DNA from: Jacaranda mimosifolia
Taxonomy: Eukaryota > Streptophyta > Magnoliopsida > Lamiales > Bignoniaceae
Length of the DNA stretch: 64,000 nt
Reading direction: 5' to 3'
Assembly: GCA_018894105.1 (NCBI GenBank)
Contig: CM032128.1
Coordinates: forward strand, 31,395,299-31,459,298
Both the position numbers and the translations under genes were made by a program. The notes beneath the pieces were generated by a model that had not been told where the DNA came from, did not search any database, and was given only the letters and a program-made list of their open reading frames with translations. Shown in pieces: positions 63,490 through 64,000 of the stretch (positions are counted from its first letter, which is position 1; each line of letters begins with the position of its first letter).

Positions 63490-64000
63490 AATTTCCTTTG
63501 CATCAGTTGCTTAATTAAAGCTTGTGTGGCCCCCATGATATCTTGATGTTATGGTGTTGAAGTTATCTTTTATTGCTCTCTAACATGATTTCAGCCATCT
63601 GCAACAGCAATTACTGAAGTATAAGGTGTAAAGGTTTGTAGCAAGTGCACATTAGATTCAACAATTATCTGATGTGCAAACCCTTGCTTCACTGGCCCCT
63701 AGCTTCACTGGCCCCTATATTTAGTAGCTGTGTCTGTTTAGGTTTCAATTGTAACTCATAGCCCTCCAGTTATATTTTTCCCCTTAGGGGTTAGTAATGC
63801 AATTCTTCATGAAAATTTGCTGTTTTTAACCATGGCACATGAGGTGCTTCAATACACAATTGCTGCCCTGAAGATGTCGCACAGTTAGGCTAAGATGGCC
63901 TGTATGACTCCTCCCCTGACGAGCTGTGTAAGATTCTTTTGAGGAAGGTAAATGCAGCAAAATATTGTTAGTTCAGAATTCTCTAGTGCTCTTTGAGTGA
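63490..64000. other. PRP39 intron running off the window
   Basis: No further HAT-repeat exon was found before the right edge, so this is taken as intron sequence. Confidence 0.5.

Overview
The window is nuclear DNA of a flowering plant. It has AT-rich intergenic DNA, intron-containing genes with GT-AG junctions, telo-box and site II promoter motifs, and plant-specific families (DUF26/PDLP, WIYLD-SUVR, TOM9-type TOM22, plant PRP39, VSP/acid phosphatase). Gene content suggests a dicot; the species cannot be named from the sequence. Exon boundaries below were derived by hand from splice signals and phase agreement, without transcript data.

Layout. 0-0.6 kb: first exon of an acid phosphatase/VSP-like gene (-), cut by the window edge. 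1.6-2.0 kb: a small plant protein (-). 3.5-4.1 kb: a short repeat complex next to a decayed copy of ribosomal protein gene RPL23 (uL14). 5.4-10.3 kb: an eight-exon gene (-) for a 438-aa protein I do not recognise. 11.1-20.9 kb: a Mutator-like element (MULE-1) with a 9-bp target duplication; it has lost its transposase and holds a tandem array of about nine ~405-450 bp units. 21.5-22.9 kb: intact RPL23 (-). 24.2-28.6 kb: a SUVR-type histone methyltransferase (-), probably with a long 5' leader intron reaching about 32.7 kb. 32.9-45.3 kb: a second, complete MULE (MULE-2, 12.4 kb, 9-bp target duplication) with a nonsense-riddled transposase (+) convergent with an open Ulp1-like protease-type gene (-). 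45.3-53 kb: AT-rich DNA with a hAT-like element and a hAT-like element nested in a Tourist-like MITE. 53.1-55.1 kb: a plasmodesmata-located (DUF26) protein (+) with a hAT-like element in its intron. 57.9-58.1 kb: TOM9-2/TOM22 (-). 58.8-59.1 kb: a second Tourist-like MITE. 60.3 kb to the right edge: 5' part of PRP39 (+).

The host genes are unrelated housekeeping or regulatory genes, not a cluster. The coherent system here is the pair of MULEs. Each carries a PB1-like N-terminal exon and a convergent Ulp1-like gene, with matching degenerate termini. Their introns and spacer are packed with repeats built around a GTAC core (TGTACTT, TATACTT). In MULE-2 the Ulp1-like reading frame is open for 758 codons, but the catalytic cysteine is a tyrosine. 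In MULE-1 the His, Asp and Cys are present but the frame is broken.
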